The translations under genes and the position numbers were made by a program. Below are positions 1 to 9,333 of a stretch of 59,071 nt of DNA, piece after piece (the stretch's first letter is position 1; each line of letters begins with the position of its first letter). This DNA comes from an uncultured Actinomycetes bacterium. Its GTDB lineage: Bacteria; Actinomycetota; Thermoleophilia; Solirubrobacterales; Solirubrobacteraceae. The stretch is from contig CALAQT010000280.1 in assembly GCA_937888775.1 (NCBI GenBank), positions 1 through 59,071 on the forward strand, given 5' to 3'. The notes below the pieces were generated by a model. The model did not search any database. It was not told where the DNA came from and was given only the letters and a program-made list of their open reading frames with translations.

Positions 1-337
1 AGGACAGACGCTTACTGCAAACGCCGAGACTTCGCGCCAACTGCAAGATCGAGGCTTACCTCAACGTCACTCTTGACTTCGGACGTTGCGGGCGGCAGGC
101 GCGCGGCGTCTTGACGGGCCTGGCTGTCGCTTCGTCGTGAGGCCATCGGTACTACGGGACGGGCGGGGAGCCAGCCTGCGGGTAACGGCATCTGCGACGG
201 CTGCGATCACGGCTTAGACACGCCCAAAGGGAACGAGGCCAGCGCATCGAGTCACGTTCTTGTCCAAGAACGTGATCATGTCGCCGGCGGCGGACGGTTG
301 ACCACCTTGGCGAGCCTGGAGCCACGAATCCGGAGCT
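1..337. other. left-edge stretch without a recognised gene
   Basis: Downstream flank of the minus-strand gene that ends at 338. I see no ORF with a plausible start, ribosome binding site or recognisable protein, and no clear terminator hairpin. Confidence 0.4.
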
Positions 338-1045
338 TCAGTGCAGTACCGCGCTTCTGGGACTGCCCACATGGAGCCACGTGAGCATGTCTCCTGACAA
401 GCTGAGCCCGGTAAGCGCTGACGGCTCCTCCAAATCCGACCCAGTGCAGGTGTCAAGTGTGTGTACGCCGGTGCTGTCGCTGGCCACAATCTGCTCGGTC
501 GGGCACTGAGTCGACGTCACGGGCGGGCACCCTCTTCCGAAGATTGTTTGTGCCGCCGAGACGCCGCCGCTGCCCACGACGACGTGGTCAATGTAGCTTG
601 AGCATCCTGACAAAACTGGACCGGAGACCGTCTCGCCGCCCCGATCCGGGATCCGAGATCCGGTCCGCAGCTCGTATACCTCGACGGTGTAGCTGCCTCC
701 TCCGCAGTGCTGGTCGATCGTGAAATTCACCAGCGCTGCGTAGTCGCCTGCGACGGCTGCCGTGGATCCGCCGGAGCGATTGTCGATGTTTCCGGGGCCA
801 AAGCTCTCGAGCCAGCGCTCGCGTCCGTCAGCCGTCAGGCAGCCCACGTAGGCGGAACTTCCCGCCGCGCTGGAGTCACCGGTCACGACAGACCCTGGCG
901 AGCTGGCCAACGAGGTGGAGCCCGGAGGGGCCAGGCAACCGATGATCGGCTTTAGCGGTATGGGCTGCCAATCGACCGCGATCGACGCTTCTGCTTCCAC
1001 CGGCCGCGGCGCTTGCCGACGTAAAGGTCGTCGCCGATCGCGCAA
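338..1045 (-). CDS. hypothetical secreted-type protein, N-terminus uncertain
   Basis: The reading frame encodes a Gly/Ser/Thr- and Cys-rich polypeptide (about 235 residues as an open frame) that ends with a serine-threonine-rich beta-type segment (GLSLSGDMLTWLH, then stop at 338). Paired cysteines and low charge fit an exported, disulfide-bonded or beta-propeller-like protein. I do not recognise a family. The first 30 residues of this frame are Arg-rich and unconvincing. A neighbouring frame upstream (about 960-1090) has a hydrophobic, Ala-rich stretch like a signal peptide, so the true start probably lies there and is separated by a frameshift. The 35-bp inverted repeat copy at 988-1022 lies in this 5' region. 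Confidence 0.45.
   Translation of the reverse strand: MRDRRRPLRRQAPRPVEAEASIAVDWQPIPLKPIIGCLAPPGSTSLASSPGSVVTGDSSAAGSSAYVGCLTADGRERWLESFGPGNIDNRSGGSTAAVAGDYAALVNFTIDQHCGGGSYTVEVYELRTGSRIPDRGGETVSGPVLSGCSSYIDHVVVGSGGVSAAQTIFGRGCPPVTSTQCPTEQIVASDSTGVHTLDTCTGSDLEEPSALTGLSLSGDMLTWLHVGSPRSAVLH
988..1022 (-). repeat. 35-bp inverted repeat, left copy
   Basis: The minus strand of 988-1022 is identical over 35 bases to the plus strand of 3996-4030. Similarity, with small gaps, continues for roughly 25 bases on each side. The core contains GGCAAGCGCCGCGGCCGGTG. This copy sits at the 5' end of the minus-strand gene ending at 338. Confidence 0.85.
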
Positions 1046-1574
1046 GTAGGACCGCGACCGCTGCTCCGCTTTGGCGGAGCAGAACAGTCGGAACGCCGCC
1101 TTGGTCGCAGTGTTGGATCTCGTCCCAGGCGAGACTGCGCTCGTCGGCGTCGCCGCCCAAGCGGTAGTCGGGTTCGCCCTTCTGAAGGGACGTCGGAGAC
1201 GTGTGTACCCGCCCGGATTTGCTGGTGATCCGGGACACCCGACGGCGTCACGACCTTGTACCCTTGTATTCGCTGGCGTAAATGGGCTGTGAAGGCCAAG
1301 AAGAGGGCGACACGGCGCTCGGACGTCGCAAGACCGCGGGGGATCCCACGCGCGCCTCTTGATCGGCAGCGTCGGGCACGGTCTGGCGCGGTCTCACGAA
1401 GCCGTCGATTTGCAGGGTATTTATCACGTTCAGATCAGTGCCTTCAGCTCCCTTCAGAAGAGCCGCACCCGCGGTAGTCATCGGTTTGCTGGGGCGCGGC
1501 TGAGGTCCGACGAGCAAGCACGAGGCCCTGCGACGCATGGCACCGAGAGGAGCCGTGTGCGGGTCGCCTGCCGA

Positions 1575-3306
1575 TCAGCAGATCGAGAAGCGCACAGTCA
1601 ACGTCAGCTGCTTGGTCCGCGTCGTCTTGTCCGTCGATCGAAGCAGGACGACGAGCTTGAGCTTGTGCGCCCCGGCTATCAGCCGTCGCAGCGGGATCTT
1701 GTGTGGCCCGGCGCTGGTCGCGACCAGATTCGGCGTGTAGAAGGTGAGCGTCCTGCGCTTGCCGGCCCGGATGACGCGTTTGTCGTGCGCCACCCCGCGG
1801 CCGATGGAGTAGCTGTAGCGCGCCACCCGGTACCTCTTTAACACTCCGGTGAGCCCGAGGCGTAGTGCGAGGTCGCTGTTCGGAGCGAGGCATTGGCGCG
1901 GCGACGTCAGCGTGAATGTCGTCCCGCCAGCCCTGCCGTGAGTCTGGATGGTCCCCGTGTTCGCCGCTGATGAGACCGTGTAGCTGACAGAGACTGTGAA
2001 GCTCGGGCCGGATTGGATCGGGTTGACGGTGACCGTGAACGTGTGCTGCCCCGGCGTGGTGTCGATCGGGCTGCCGGAATTGTCGGTCGCCGACGAGCAC
2101 GACGTGCCCTGGAACGAGCTGCCTGCGCCACCGCATGACCACTGAGCGTCGACTACCTCGCCCAGCGAGTACACCGCCCCATTGGTCGGGCTGTTGATCT
2201 CGAGGATCGGCGCGAAGGTGACCGACCCCGACGCGAACGGACCGGAATCGATGAACGGAGCCAGGATGGTGCCGGATGCGAAGCTCGAACCGCCGCCACC
2301 GCCCATCGCCGCAGACGGGTTGTAACAGTCCGAGGTCGGCGACGCGTTCACCGAGTAGGTGCACACATACCCTGCCGATCCGCCGCCGCCAGTGTAGCCG
2401 CCACCGCCACCGCCACCGCCGCCGGCGCCGGGCAGGTAAGTCGTTTGGGCCCTCGGGCGTGGCGAAGTTCGTGCCGGTTACCGACGCGCCCGCTCCGCCA
2501 GACGGACCGCTCGCAGCCCCGCCGGGCACCGTCGGCGAGAAGACCGCCGACAGCACGTTACCGTTGTTGACCTCGTAGACGTCGCGGGTGCTGAGCGACC
2601 CGCCAGCCCCAGGAGTGGTCGACCCTCCCTGCGCCGCAGTCACATCCTTGATCGCACCGTAGTTGTAATCCGCGTTCTCGCCCGGAATCACGAGCCCGGT
2701 CGCGGTCATGATCGGCACCGGCCCCTGTGACGGGTTCCCGCCTGGGAGCGGACGCTGCTGGTTGTACGCCCTACCGTTCTGCGGAAGCTGGGTGCAGTAG
2801 AAGCCGGGACCATCGCCTTGGCCGCCGGTGCCGCCGCCACCACCGCCGACGATCAACCGGGACACGTTCGAAGTCCCGCCGCCCGAACAGCTCGCCGCGA
2901 GCTATGAGCACGCCCGCACGTCGCTCGCTCCGCCACCGGAACCCGCAAACGTGTTGTTGCTCCCCGGACCCGGGTACGCGCCCGCCGCGCCACCGCCACC
3001 GAACGTCGCGGCGCCGCCATACGAGCCGTTCTCACCGACTTCGGCGTACAGCGTCTGGCCAGCCTGGACCTTCAGATACCCGCCCAAGGGCATCCCAGCG
3101 TTCCCGCCACCGCCGTTCGCCCCGACCGCCTCCACGCCGAGCACCTCAACGTCGGCAGGAACCGCATAGCTCTGCTCACCGCCGGTGTAGGTGAACGTCT
3201 TCGCGGCCGGAATCGCCGCAGAGGCAGCGGGAGCCAAAATCAGCGAGACCAGCCCGGGCAGTGCCAGCGCTCGCAGCGGACGACCGGCCAGGAACCGCTG
3301 GATCAT
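1575..3306 (-). pseudogene. glycine-rich secreted protein, broken by a stop codon and a frameshift
   Basis: The ATG at 3304-3306 opens a clear Sec signal peptide (Arg-rich start, then a Leu/Ala core ending APAASA). Next comes a glycine-rich domain with GANGGGGNAG, FGGGGAAGAYPG and GSGGGASDVR blocks, like the bacterial Gly-rich/ALK-type family. An in-frame TAG at 2902-2904 interrupts it, yet the same frame continues with LIVGGGGGGTGG. Near 2437-2440 the frame shifts by one base, and the C-terminal part (about 270 codons to 1575) holds an Ig-like segment (EINSPTNGAVYSLGE) and a basic beta-rich tail. Read together, the product would be about 575 residues. Either two mutations killed the gene or the assembly is wrong in GC-repetitive sequence; the stop codon is harder to explain as an error than the frameshift. 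Confidence 0.7.
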
Positions 3307-4715
3307 GCGCGGAGGATCCTGTCGCGTGGTGCCTCTTGCCGTCGACGCGGCGTTGACGCTCGTCGTCGACGATGCATCAGTTGCCCCCAACATCGCGAAC
3401 ACCACTATACGGACCTCGAGCGCGTCGGACAAGGGTAGAAATGCGTGGGTTGCCGGCCAGTCGCAAACGGCTCGGTACGCCTTCCGGCACGCACTGCACG
3501 CCGTGGACAACGGTCAGCCTCTAGAGAGAGCAGAAGTACTGGCGATGCAAACGCTCCCACACGAGCACGCGTCGGCCGGCGAAGGCTGCCGCCCGCACAG
3601 CGCCGCTTTCCGGCCGCCCCACCGCACGATTCCTTGCTGGGCGACGGGTCGTCGAGGCTGGTGAGGATCCAGAGCCACACAGGAGAGCTGCCAGAACCAG
3701 CCCCGGAACCCGACGGCTAACCCGCAGTCTCATCACATAACCCCATCCGCACGTTCCTCGCGACACGCTTCGCTATCGGTACGCAGTCGACGACACCATG
3801 CACTGGGCAAGACCCACGGCGTCAACACGACGGCAAGTTCCACGGAATCCGAGGATCTCCGCGACTCCGGGGGCCACGAAGAAGCGCTCCGCGACCATGA
3901 CGACGCTCCAGGCAGGGGACACCTAGGTTCGACTGCTCCGCCTTGCCAGGATGAGGGGGAGGCGCGGTCCCGCTTGCTCGGTCCGCGATGGCCGCACGTC
4001 GGCAAGCGCCGCGGCCGGTGGAAGCAGAAGGTCGATTGCGTCGGAAACCTGTCTCGCCCTGGACGACGAGCGCGAGCAATTACGGGCGGGCGCCGCACTG
4101 CTGGATTCCGCGAATCCAGCAGTCGCGATCGGGCCCAGCTAGCACTCGCTGACTGTCGCATCGGAACGCTCCCAGCAGTCTCCAGCGAGTCCGCCAATTC
4201 CTATGCGCTACATAGGCCCGATCGGCGGCGGCGGGTTCTGCGACCCGCGCTTCCTCGTTCACGTGACTGCGCTTTCTTCCGCCGCATGCATCGGCTACCG
4301 CAATGGACGACGAGGGGCAGCCGGACACGCCCCGTCTCCGCGCGCTCGCGGCGCCGACAACCGTCTCGCCGGCCGCGGTTGTCGGGATGCTCGGGGTGGT
4401 CGGAGAAGCCGAGCGTCCGCCGCCGTCGGGCGCGACGCTCGCTGCTGGGCTCCGAAAGCGCGCTGCGAGGCGCGCCCAGCTCAATCGGGACGACTGCAAG
4501 GTCGCAAAAGGAGGCGTGAGCGGCGAGCTGTCCGAGCGCGTGGATCCCGTTGATGGGATCTGTCCGCACCGCGACCGCCCGAAGGGAAAGGACGCGTCTG
4601 GCCCCGGTCCCGCCAGAGTTCTCGTGCCGTTCAGTGCTGGCTGCGAACCGCTCGGTGTCGCTGGTCTGAGCCTTCGGGAGCTGCGCGAGATCGCGGGGCC
4701 GTAGGCTCCGGAGCA
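3307..4715. other. 1.4-kb stretch with only ORF debris
   Basis: Many overlapping open frames exist because of the high GC content, but none has convincing protein character. A minus-strand frame starting near 3735 begins like a signal peptide (MRLRVSRRVPGLVLAALLCG) but soon degenerates into Arg-rich sequence. The second 35-bp repeat copy lies at 3996-4030. This probably represents eroded coding sequence between the glycine-rich pseudogene and the HNH-like gene. Confidence 0.4.
3996..4030 (+). repeat. 35-bp inverted repeat, right copy
   Basis: Identical on the plus strand to the minus strand of 988-1022. Flanking bases are partly similar too, for example CTTGC about 25 bases upstream and a GTCGAT-type block just downstream. 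It lies in otherwise featureless sequence and forms an inverted pair about 3 kb apart that brackets the glycine-rich pseudogene. Confidence 0.85.
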
Positions 4716-5463
4716 ATGGGCCGATGCGTGTTTTGTGGCGAGGGGACGGCGAGTCGGGAGCACGTCATCCCTAGCTGGCTGGACGCGCCGATTAAGGGGT
4801 CGTGGCCACTCGCACCGGGAAGGCTCAGGATTGGCCTCACTCACCGCTACACACCTCCGCCCGACAGCGGTGGCCCCGTGCGCGAATGGTCGGCGCCTGG
4901 CCCGGACCTGGTGACAAAGGAGGTCTGCGAAACCTGCAACACTGAAATGCTGAGTCAGCTCGAGACCATGATCAGCGCGGCGGTCGGCGACATGGTCGTG
5001 GGGCGTCCCGTCGAGCTTGGGTCCAAGGATCAGATCGCCGTTGCGACCTGGTGCTACAAGACGATTCTCCTCATGCAACTCGTTCGGCCGGGGGAATTCA
5101 CCCTGATTCCCCATCAGCGCTACGCGGAGTTCTATCGACTCCGTCGCCCGCCGACAGACACCCGCCTCTGGCTCGGCGTCGTCATCCAAGGCAGCTCGGT
5201 CCTGCATGAGGTCACCACGCGCGTCGACATGACGATGCTCAGCACACGCAGCCCCGGCCTACTTCGCCGCACTAAGCATCGGCAACCTCCTCATTCTCTG
5301 CGGTGGGCGCTGCAGCGTGTCCGACGAGCCACTCCGCGTAGAGACCCGGGCCGCCGGCAAAGCGCTTCTGCCGCTCTGGCCGGCGTCGGTGCGTTCCATG
5401 AGTTGGCCACCGCCGGCCGCAATCGAGGATCTAAGCGCCGAGGCGCTTGTCAATCTGATCTGA
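4716..5463 (+). CDS. HNH endonuclease-like zinc-binding protein, frameshifted
   Basis: The start is convincing: MGRCVFCGEGTASREHVIPSW contains a CxxC zinc knuckle and the EHVIP segment of HNH-like proteins. VCETCNTEM follows about 70 residues on, the second cysteine pair. The frame stays protein-like to about codon 180 and then turns Arg-rich. A one-base shift in the CCCC run at 5252-5255 restores a sensible continuation (YFAALSIGNLLILCGGRC), ending at the TGA at 5461-5463, for about 248 residues. Members of this group are often annotated only as HNH or hypothetical, so nuclease activity is unproven. It stands alone, and the frameshift may be an assembly error. Confidence 0.65.
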
Positions 5464-5730
5464 CGCGACTCTTCACTCTGCTCGCTACCCGACTGGTGCC
5501 TTGCGACGCTTCTGAGTGCGACCCGCGCCCAACGGCCAGCGTGGGCGCGTCGACAGGAGTTCAAGCGCGCCTGCCCCCTTGCATGGAAAGCGGCAGCGCG
5601 ACCGAACGGCGATGACGGGCTTGTCAGCCAGCCATGCAGGCCGGCCGGAGGGGGCTCGGCGCCGAGGCCCGGGGCCCGCGCGCCGTCAAGACCCGGGGTC
5701 GCCGCCCGCCGGCCCATAGGATGTCGCATC

Positions 5731-6669
5731 ATGGCCCACGGCACGCACGACTTCGAGGACGATGCGCGCAACGAGCGCATCCTCATCTGGGTCAACGGCG
5801 ACCTGGTGCCGCGCGAGCGGGCGGTCGTGTCGGTGTTCGACGCGGGCTTTGTCCTGGGTGACGGCGTGTGGGAGGGTCTGCGCGTGCGGGCGGGCCATCC
5901 CGCCTTCCTGGAGCGCCATCTCGACCGCCTGTTTGAGGGCGCGAAGGCGATCATGCTCGACGTCGGCCGCAGCCGCCGCGAGCTGACCGAGGCGATCTAC
6001 TCGACGCTGCGGGCCAACGACATGACCAACGGCGTGCACGTGCGGCTGATGGTCACCCGCGGCGTCAAGCGTACGCCCTACCAGGATCCGCGCGTGACGA
6101 TCGGGCCCGCGACCATCGTGATCATCGCTGAGCACAAGGAGCCGCTGCCGGCGATGGTGACCGACGGCATCACGCTCTTCACGACGCACGTGCGTCGCGC
6201 CGCGCCGGACACGCTTGACCCCAAGCTCAACGCGCACTCCAAGCTCAACGACATCACCGCCTGCATCCAGGCTTACACCGCGGGCGCCGACGAGGCGCTG
6301 ATGCTCGACCCGCACGGGTTCGTGGCGACGTGCAACTCGACGCACTTCTTCGCCGTCGTCGGCCCCGACGACGCGCCGGGGGTGCTGACCTCAGATGGGC
6401 GCTACTGCCTGGCAGGGATCACGCGCGCCAACGTGCTGGAGATCTGCCGTGCCAACGGCATCCCGGCGCGCGAGGCGACGTTCAGCCTCACCGACGTGTA
6501 CGCCGCCCGCGAGGCGTTCGTCACCGGTACCTTCGCCGGCGTCGTGCCCGTCCGGTCCGTGGACGGTCGCACGATCGGCGACGGCCACCGCGGGCCGATG
6601 GTCAAGCGCCTTCAGGCGCTGTACCGTGAGCTCGTCGACGCCGACGTCGCGGCGCGCGTCGCGCCATGA
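5731..6669 (+). CDS. class IV aminotransferase-like protein without the usual PLP lysine
   Basis: The 312 residues follow the branched-chain/D-amino-acid aminotransferase fold: a start of WVNGDLVPRERAVVS, then the DAGFVLGDGVWEGLRV segment, HLDRL and TAGADEALMLDPHGFVAT. A gapless comparison with the canonical IKSLN-type block, anchored on AGADEAL, places Asn167 (PKLNAHSKLND) where the Schiff-base lysine sits. Thr200 lies where the Glu that contacts the PLP ring nitrogen is expected. Lys165 and Lys171 are nearby but offset. The protein may therefore use a displaced lysine, bind PLP differently or lack transaminase activity. It overlaps the next gene by ATGA, so the two are translationally coupled. 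The fold assignment is firm; the reaction is unknown. Confidence 0.85.
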   Translation: MAHGTHDFEDDARNERILIWVNGDLVPRERAVVSVFDAGFVLGDGVWEGLRVRAGHPAFLERHLDRLFEGAKAIMLDVGRSRRELTEAIYSTLRANDMTNGVHVRLMVTRGVKRTPYQDPRVTIGPATIVIIAEHKEPLPAMVTDGITLFTTHVRRAAPDTLDPKLNAHSKLNDITACIQAYTAGADEALMLDPHGFVATCNSTHFFAVVGPDDAPGVLTSDGRYCLAGITRANVLEICRANGIPAREATFSLTDVYAAREAFVTGTFAGVVPVRSVDGRTIGDGHRGPMVKRLQALYRELVDADVAARVAP

Positions 6670-7397
6670 GCGACGTCGTGCGCGTGGCGATGTGGTCCGG
6701 CCCGCGGAACATCTCCACGGCGATGATGCGCGCGTTCGAGAACCGCCCCGACACGGTCGTCGTCGATGAGCCGCTGTACGCTGCCTACCTCGCCCGCACC
6801 GGCATCGAGCACCCGGCGCGCGAGGCGGTGATCGCTTCCCAGCCGACCGACCTCGCCACGGCCGTCGCCGACCTCTGCGCGCCGCTGCCGCTTGGCCGCC
6901 GCGTCCACTACGCCAAGCACATGGCGCACCACGTCTCCCGCGACATGGACCTGCGCTGGACGCTGCGCTTCCGCAACGTGTTGCTCGTCCGCGACCCGGT
7001 CGAAGTCGTCGCCTCGTACGTGCGCGCGCGGGAGTCCTGCGAGCCGGCCGACATCGGGCTGCCTCAGCAGGGGTGGCTGGTGGAGCTGTGGGACGAGCAC
7101 GACATCGAGGTGCCGATCCTCGACGCGAGCGACTTCCTGCGCGCGCCCGAGGCGCACCTGCGCTGGCTGTGTGACTGGCTGGGCATCCCGTTCACCGCCC
7201 GGATGCTGTCCTGGCCGCCGGGCCCGCGCGCGTCCGACGGCGTATGGGCGCCGCACTGGTACGCCGCCGTCTGGTCCTCCACCGGGTTTGAGCCCTGGCG
7301 CCCGCGGGAGACGACCCTCTCCGACCACGACGCCGCCGTCGCCGAGGCGTGCCGCCCGATCTACGCGGCGCTGCACACCCGACGGGTGCGGGTCTGA
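6666..7397 (+). CDS. sulfotransferase-like P-loop protein
   Basis: The 243-residue protein starts with RVAMWSGPRNISTAMMRAF, a strand-loop-helix matching the 5'-phosphosulfate (PAPS) binding loop of sulfotransferases. FRNVLLVRDPVEVVASY matches their 3'-phosphate motif. HYAKHMAHHV and LDASDFLRAPEAHLRWLCDW complete a sulfotransferase-like core. No membrane segment or signal peptide is visible, so it should be cytosolic. The ATG overlaps the stop of the aminotransferase-like gene, implying one operon and probably one pathway or complex. I recall plant proteins that carry both kinds of domain in one chain, which would fit a physical partnership. The acceptor substrate cannot be read from sequence, and kinase-like P-loop chemistry is an alternative. 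Confidence 0.8.
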   Translation: MSDVVRVAMWSGPRNISTAMMRAFENRPDTVVVDEPLYAAYLARTGIEHPAREAVIASQPTDLATAVADLCAPLPLGRRVHYAKHMAHHVSRDMDLRWTLRFRNVLLVRDPVEVVASYVRARESCEPADIGLPQQGWLVELWDEHDIEVPILDASDFLRAPEAHLRWLCDWLGIPFTARMLSWPPGPRASDGVWAPHWYAAVWSSTGFEPWRPRETTLSDHDAAVAEACRPIYAALHTRRVRV

Positions 7398-7733
7398 GCG
7401 GTCGCCGCAGGGATCCAGATCCCCGCGCGACCCTGACCCTCTGTGCCGCCTGGACTGCCGGCGCGGCAAGGGCGGCTCCACGGCCGCCATCACGAGTGGT
7501 CGCACGGCGTTGCCGCCGGTGCCGACAGAGGTGCCTTGGGTGTGGGAACCCGCAGCGAAGGTGCGTCGCCGCGATGGTTTAGACCCCGGCGCCGGGTCGC
7601 TGCTTCGTCGCGACGAACCGGTGGTTCCGGGCCGTCTTGGGGCGCCTGAGCGTGCTGTGCACCTGTCCGCCAGCTCTGGGCGGCTGGGGCTACAAGAAGC
7701 CGATGGACAACCACACACCAAAGGAGATCGAAC
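7398..7733. other. intergenic stretch, nothing recognised
   Basis: Downstream of the coupled pair. Only low-complexity Arg/Pro-rich shadow frames are present, with no clear terminator hairpin or promoter. Confidence 0.35.
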
Positions 7734-7895
7734 GTGCTCAACCCGCCGACGAACCGGCCACACAGCACGGGCGATCCGCTCAGCTTCGATCCGCTCTCAT
7801 GGCGATCAACGCAGGGACCGACTCCGGCTGCTGCGAAGGGCCTCGCGCCCGGCTTCGCGAGCGGCGTCCGGGCAGAGAGAATCTCGGCGTCCTGA
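7734..7895 (+). CDS. possible small protein, about 53 residues
   Basis: A GTG start follows a good ribosome binding site (AAAGGAG, seven bases upstream). It encodes a Pro/Ser-rich peptide beginning MLNPPTNRPHSTGDPLSFD that ends at a TGA at 7893-7895. After that stop the same frame continues to 8007-8009 with an Ala/Leu/Arg-rich amphipathic helix (LKVRRQAAQLRALAAQVRAL). The original gene may therefore have been about 91 codons with an in-frame stop, or these may be two peptides. No family is recognised. The ribosome binding site is the main support. Confidence 0.35.
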   Translation: MLNPPTNRPHSTGDPLSFDPLSWRSTQGPTPAAAKGLAPGFASGVRAERISAS

Positions 7896-8252
7896 AGATC
7901 ATCCCGGCGTGACGTGGCGCTCGCGCTGAAGGTCCGCCGCCAGGCCGCTCAGCTGCGGGCTCTGGCAGCGCAGGTGCGGGCCTTGACCGACCTCGTACGC
8001 CACCGATGAGGTCTTCTCTCCCGACCGCCGAGCCAGTGGGCGCCGACGACCGCATGCGGCGGTTCGCCGTCCGGCTATCGTTGGCAACGGTTCGGCGCTG
8101 ATAGTCAAGGTTGCGCCGGAGCATCGAGCGGGAGTTGAGCAGGCGGCCCCCCAGATGCGGTTGCGCGTTTTGACTGCGGCCGGGGTAGGCTGTGGCGGCA
8201 AACTCCGCGGCGTTTGGGTCGCAATGCCATCACTACAAGAGGGGGAACACAC

Positions 8253-8738
8253 ATGTTCATGCTCACACGCTGGCGGCGTATCGCCACCGCAGCGCTAGTC
8301 GTAGCACTCGCGCTGACTGTCATAGGCGTCGCGGCGGTCGCGGCCAAGAGCGGCGGGAAGGCCGACCACGGCACCTCGTACGTGGCTGTCACGCACCAGG
8401 TTGGATCGACGTATATCGCCGCCGGGGACACGACCGACAACATCCTCGGGAAGGGCGCCGTTACCTACAACATCAAAGCGGGGACGGGCACCAAGCCAGG
8501 GACGATCAAGATCACGGCCAACCAGGTGACGGTCTTCAGCTCGACCGGAACGCTCTACGGCACCGCTGCCGGGACCGAGACGACCCAGGCGGACGGGACT
8601 GTCACGCTGACGGGCAAGCTCGAGCTGACCCACGGCACAGGCGGCCAGAAGGGCCATAGTCTAATCACCAGCTTCACCGGCACCGGAAAGACAGCGCTCG
8701 GGCCGTTCGTGTTCCACACGAAGGGCACGTACAAGTAG
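8253..8738 (+). CDS. small secreted beta-rich protein
   Basis: The ATG at 8253 is preceded by AGAGGGGG and opens a 161-residue protein with a clear Sec signal peptide (MFMLTRWRRIATAALVVALA, cleavage near VAAVAAKS). The mature part is about 130 residues of alternating hydrophobic, Thr and Gly residues with repeated strand pattern (GTIKITANQVTVFSSTGTLYG, then DGTVTLTGKLELTHG). This fits a small beta-barrel such as the allene-oxide-cyclase/dirigent-like fold, but I cannot confirm the family. It has no cysteines, no lipobox and no membrane anchor, so it should be released. It is monocistronic, followed by a strong hairpin at 8768-8797. An upstream in-frame start at 8214 is less likely. Confidence 0.75.
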   Translation: MFMLTRWRRIATAALVVALALTVIGVAAVAAKSGGKADHGTSYVAVTHQVGSTYIAAGDTTDNILGKGAVTYNIKAGTGTKPGTIKITANQVTVFSSTGTLYGTAAGTETTQADGTVTLTGKLELTHGTGGQKGHSLITSFTGTGKTALGPFVFHTKGTYK

Positions 8739-8767
8739 CCACAAGCGCTCGCAGTAGAAGAAGCCGT

Positions 8768-8797
8768 GGCGGCGGGGACGACCGAGGCCCCGCCGCC
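8768..8797 (+). terminator. intrinsic-type hairpin after the secreted protein gene
   Basis: A perfect 10-bp stem (GGCGGCGGGG paired with CCCCGCCGCC) with a 10-base loop lies 29 bases after the stop codon. There is no U-tract, as is common in high-GC actinobacteria. Confidence 0.6.
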
Positions 8798-9333
8798 AGC
8801 GCGCCGCATCACCGTCAGCCCAGCCGGAGGGTGCCGCCCATGGTGATCGCAGAGCTCCTACGCCCGCTGCGTTGTCAATAGAACGTCGGGCCGGTTTGCG
8901 GCGGTGGGTCACGCATCACGGCCGAGCATTCGTCTCCGTGTGCTGCGAACGGCGGTCACGCACTTGGAGGAGGTGGCGCTCGTGCTTTCGCGGGGATCCG
9001 AGAGGCTGGTGGTCCCGAGGTGGTCGCGTCGGGGCGACCCAAAGGGTTGTCGATGCTGCGGATTAGGCGCGGGCATGTGAGGGGCTGGGGTGAACGAGGC
9101 CGCGTCGTTCGGATTGAGGCCGCCGGGCCGGAGTACCGGGTCCCATTGCTCCAGCCACCAGCGCCGCTGGGCGTCGTTCTTGACCGTCACCGGGTTGCGG
9201 AACCTTTGGCGGAGCGCGAGTCGAGAGCGCATGCGCTGAAGGCCGGCGGGCGCCATGCGCATGTCTTACCAGTCTTCAGGGCCACACGACTTCGAGTCCG
9301 GGCGCGCGCCTGGCCTTCCATCCCGTTCCAGCT
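8798..9333. other. intergenic stretch, nothing recognised
   Basis: This lies between the hairpin and the tail of the convergent antiporter gene. Short open frames here are Arg/Gly-rich and lack plausible starts. A candidate hairpin for the antiporter transcript is not obvious. Confidence 0.35.

Noticed and set aside
1071..1841. Plus-strand frames in the first two kilobases
   Set aside because: They are antisense to the secreted-type and glycine-rich genes and show biased Arg/Ser-rich composition with no plausible starts.
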